IMG/VR virus record: IMGVR_UViG_3300011113_000426
Location: 1 to 40,669 of that record
Origin: a virus
Reading direction: 5' to 3' (one strand)
Length of the DNA: 40,669 nucleotides
The notes beneath the pieces were generated by a model that saw only the letters and a list, made by a program, of their open reading frames with translations, ran no database searches and was not told the DNA's origin. The position numbers and the translations under genes were made by a program. Of the stretch, positions 38,361 through 40,669 are shown one piece after another. Every line of letters begins with the position of its first letter. The stretch's first letter is position 1.

Positions 38361-40669
38361 TTAGATATTTTCAAAAGATGCTCCAGTTGGTGTGATAAAG
38401 AAAGTAATATCAATAAACTCGAGTGATCTTGTAGGTTTAATATAAATTTTACCCACTAACTGATTTTTATCTAAATCTTCTGTATCGTTGGAAACTGTAA
38501 CTCTAAAGTCGTAAAGACCTCTGTCTCTTCTAATCGCATCTAATATAGGGTTTACAGCATTTAAGAAGTCTTGTCTTACTTGTTGATCATTTTGATCGAA
38601 CAACAATCTTACTGATACCGCTGATATTAGTTTTCTTGCTTGAAGTAGTAACCTTCTAACGTTGATTCTGTCAAGAGCTGATTCTCTAACTTGAAGAGTT
38701 TTATTACCCCAGATTACTGTACCTACATCGGCAAAAGTTGCAATTGGGTTTATTCTTCCTAGATAAAGAACATCTCTATCTTGTTGAGTTAACTTCTTAC
38801 GAGCTTTAATTGAGTTAACAATACCACGAGTGTAACCAGCGGCTGCGAACCAAGGGAATGCGATATTATCTGTTAAAGCCAAGTTTCTTGTTACTTCAGC
38901 CGTTGCTGGAATGTAAAGTTGTGTATTATTTACACTATCTCTAGTCAATACCCACGGATAATAAGTTGCAGTGTAGTTAGAGTCAATTCCGGTTTCTTCA
39001 AGAATATCAACCGCCTCTTGTGGATAAATTAAGTTGTCACCTTCAGTAGTTGTTGCAACAAACATATTGTAGTCTGGTAATGTTGCGATGTATAAAGAGT
39101 CTGCTCTATCTTCTTCAACCATACTGATTGCTTGTTCAACAAGATCGGAGTTATTTTGAATATCAATACCAGGTGTTGTAAACACATTGATATTAACCGC
39201 TTCAGGATTAGCAAATGTTCTTTGACCTAATAAGTAAGCGTAATAGTCAGTGTTTCCATATTCAATAGTACCATCACCGATTGAAATTTGTTTGAATAAA
39301 CCATTACCTTTTCCTTTAGGGAATCTTAAAGACGGACAAGCTCCATTTAAAAATCCACTTCTACCTAATGCAAACTTATCGGCATTTGTTCTATATTCTC
39401 TGTAGATATCCCATCCATCAAATCCACCATAAACAAATACAGTAAACTTACGAGAAATTAATCTGTAATATGGATCGGTTGGGTCTTGTGGTTCTGAAGA
39501 GAATGAAGTCGCTCCTACTTCGTAAGCCGGTGTACCGCTGGATGCAAAACTAGAAGAAATTGTAATTCCACTAGCAAATTGGTCCATGTGGAATCCTTTT
39601 GTTTTAAAGTTCCAGTCAGTACCATCTCCATTACATAAGTCAAAAGGTTTAACTTTTCCTTTATATTGGAAGAAATCAGAATCATAACCCCAGTAAGAAC
39701 CTAAACCTAAATATGTTTTTCTTACGTTATCACCAGCACTTACAAATGCGTCGTCCTGACCAGTTGTAGTTCCAAATGGAGGGTTGAATACTGGTTCTCC
39801 AGGTAAGAAATATTTTGTTTTATAAACAGGATATGGTGATCTACCAGCGGCGTATTCTCTAAATGTATAACCTTCGAATCCACAAGGAATTGCGTCTACC
39901 GGTGCATCTGGGTTCATCTCAACCAAAATGTATTTTGATTTCAATTCATATTCACCATCAAGAGTACCTATTTTTTTCGCGATAAAGTTATTTTCTTCTG
40001 GATTCATCGAACAGTTTGTGAATTTTTCTAAAACAATTGGATTTGAATCCGTATCAAAATAATCTCTCACTAATACTGTAAATGTTTCGTTGTTGAAAGA
40101 TAAATCTGACAATGAAATTTTAACTTCAGTATTTGCTGAGTTACCATCAGAAATTGTAAAGAATTTAAATAAGTTATACACTTTGGAACCTCTTAATTCA
40201 GATACAACCCATGGTGAACTTGGTGATTGAAATCTTTCCATGTACCATCCGATTGTTTTAGGGTCATTTGCTTGAGCACCGTCTGAAGCGACCACAACAG
40301 GACTTAAACCTCTGATAAATCCTTTGTTCCATCCGTAAGTTAATAATGTACTGTAAAGTTCTTCAACCATTAATGGAACAGTAGTTCTTGGTTTGTCAAA
40401 GTTACCACGTCCAAAAACTTTACTAACGTTGTTAGCGTCTGAAACACTTAAAGAAACTTCAAAGTTAAACACTGTACCATCATTGTTAGTTGCTTGAATT
40501 TCAAATGGTAAAAAAGGATTTTTTAACACTCCACTATATTCACCTGACATATCATAAGTCACTTGTGAAGTTCCGGTAATTTCAAATATAGGATTAATTT
40601 CATCGGCATATGTCGATAAACCTCTCCTTCTCAATGTACAAATAATCAAATCATCATATTGTGTGAATG
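38361..40669 (-). CDS. gp18: Tail sheath protein gp18, N-terminus cut by window edge
   Basis: At least 769 residues; the frame stays open to the right edge, so the real start lies outside the window and the TTG at 40649 is not the start. Already longer than T4 gp18 (659), so it has extra outer domains. The C-terminal core is diagnostic: FPWFAAAGYTRGIVNSIKAR, then INPIATFADVGTVIWGNKTL and ESALDRINVRRLLLQARKLI, followed by a polymerisation strand and the end FFITPTGASF, closely paralleling T4 gp18 (GYNRGQI, YGDKTA, FDRINVRRLF, ATATGADFDE). It forms the contractile outer tube. A terminator follows directly, consistent with high expression. Confidence 0.97.
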   Translation of the reverse strand, partial: FTQYDDLIICTLRRRGLSTYADEINPIFEITGTSQVTYDMSGEYSGVLKNPFLPFEIQATNNDGTVFNFEVSLSVSDANNVSKVFGRGNFDKPRTTVPLMVEELYSTLLTYGWNKGFIRGLSPVVVASDGAQANDPKTIGWYMERFQSPSSPWVVSELRGSKVYNLFKFFTISDGNSANTEVKISLSDLSFNNETFTVLVRDYFDTDSNPIVLEKFTNCSMNPEENNFIAKKIGTLDGEYELKSKYILVEMNPDAPVDAIPCGFEGYTFREYAAGRSPYPVYKTKYFLPGEPVFNPPFGTTTGQDDAFVSAGDNVRKTYLGLGSYWGYDSDFFQYKGKVKPFDLCNGDGTDWNFKTKGFHMDQFASGITISSSFASSGTPAYEVGATSFSSEPQDPTDPYYRLISRKFTVFVYGGFDGWDIYREYRTNADKFALGRSGFLNGACPSLRFPKGKGNGLFKQISIGDGTIEYGNTDYYAYLLGQRTFANPEAVNINVFTTPGIDIQNNSDLVEQAISMVEEDRADSLYIATLPDYNMFVATTTEGDNLIYPQEAVDILEETGIDSNYTATYYPWVLTRDSVNNTQLYIPATAEVTRNLALTDNIAFPWFAAAGYTRGIVNSIKARKKLTQQDRDVLYLGRINPIATFADVGTVIWGNKTLQVRESALDRINVRRLLLQARKLISAVSVRLLFDQNDQQVRQDFLNAVNPILDAIRRDRGLYDFRVTVSNDTEDLDKNQLVGKIYIKPTRSLEFIDITFFITPTGASFENI

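Noticed and set aside
40647-40649. TTG as the start of the sheath gene
   Set aside because: The frame is open upstream to the window edge, and a sheath needs a longer N-terminal part than this start gives.

Overview
The window is a 40.7 kb piece of a tailed phage genome from the T4-like (contractile-tail, myovirus-type) lineage. Every gene I can support lies on the minus strand, so transcription runs from the right edge to the left. The recognisable T4-type proteins are sheath gp18, tube gp19, a gp26/gp51-type assembly protein, a tape measure, baseplate wedge proteins gp53, gp25 and gp6, helicase gp41, UvsX, a Rnh/FEN nuclease and gp32. Base composition is strongly AT-rich. Nearly all starts lack a Shine-Dalgarno sequence and instead follow an A-rich stretch. 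A DUF5522 gene, a family I associate with Bacteroidota, is also present. Together these suggest a Bacteroidota (flavobacterium-like) host; this is inference. I see no tRNA genes, integrase, CRISPR array or insertion sequence, and no gene-free stretch longer than about 300 bases.

Layout in the direction of transcription. (1) 40669-33683: tail tube and assembly module, with sheath (cut by the right edge), a HAD-like enzyme, tail tube, a tail assembly chaperone with an overlapping second frame, and the tape measure. (2) 33616-21430: central baseplate module, with a 1787-residue protein carrying an OmpA-like domain and cysteine-rich repeats, gp53, and a 2168-residue hub-like protein ending in a probable cell-wall hydrolase domain. 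(3) 21391-12472: two small unknown genes, then replication and nucleotide genes: gp32 SSB, a family 2 glycosyltransferase, a small conserved gene, UvsX, FEN/RNase H, an unknown gene, replicative helicase, a vitamin B12-dependent ribonucleotide reductase and a DUF5522 protein. (4) 12425-1: outer baseplate module, with gp25, gp6, a 1864-residue protein with membrane-like helices (in the T4 gp7 position), and four beta-rich virion proteins of unknown role, the last cut by the left edge.

Punctuation is visible. Rho-independent terminators follow the sheath gene, the tube gene, the Pro-rich gene, gp32 and the DUF5522 gene. A near-consensus sigma70-type promoter sits in front of gp32, making gp32 its own transcription unit. 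An octamer TATTTAT(C/T/A), read on the coding strand, recurs in at least nine intergenic gaps and may be a phage-specific promoter element.

The most interesting points are a T6 slip site joining the tail assembly chaperone to a 57-codon second frame, which was not annotated as an open frame starting with ATG; three giant virion proteins with unusual add-on domains; an operon of B12-dependent ribonucleotide reductase plus DUF5522; and the recurrent intergenic motif.
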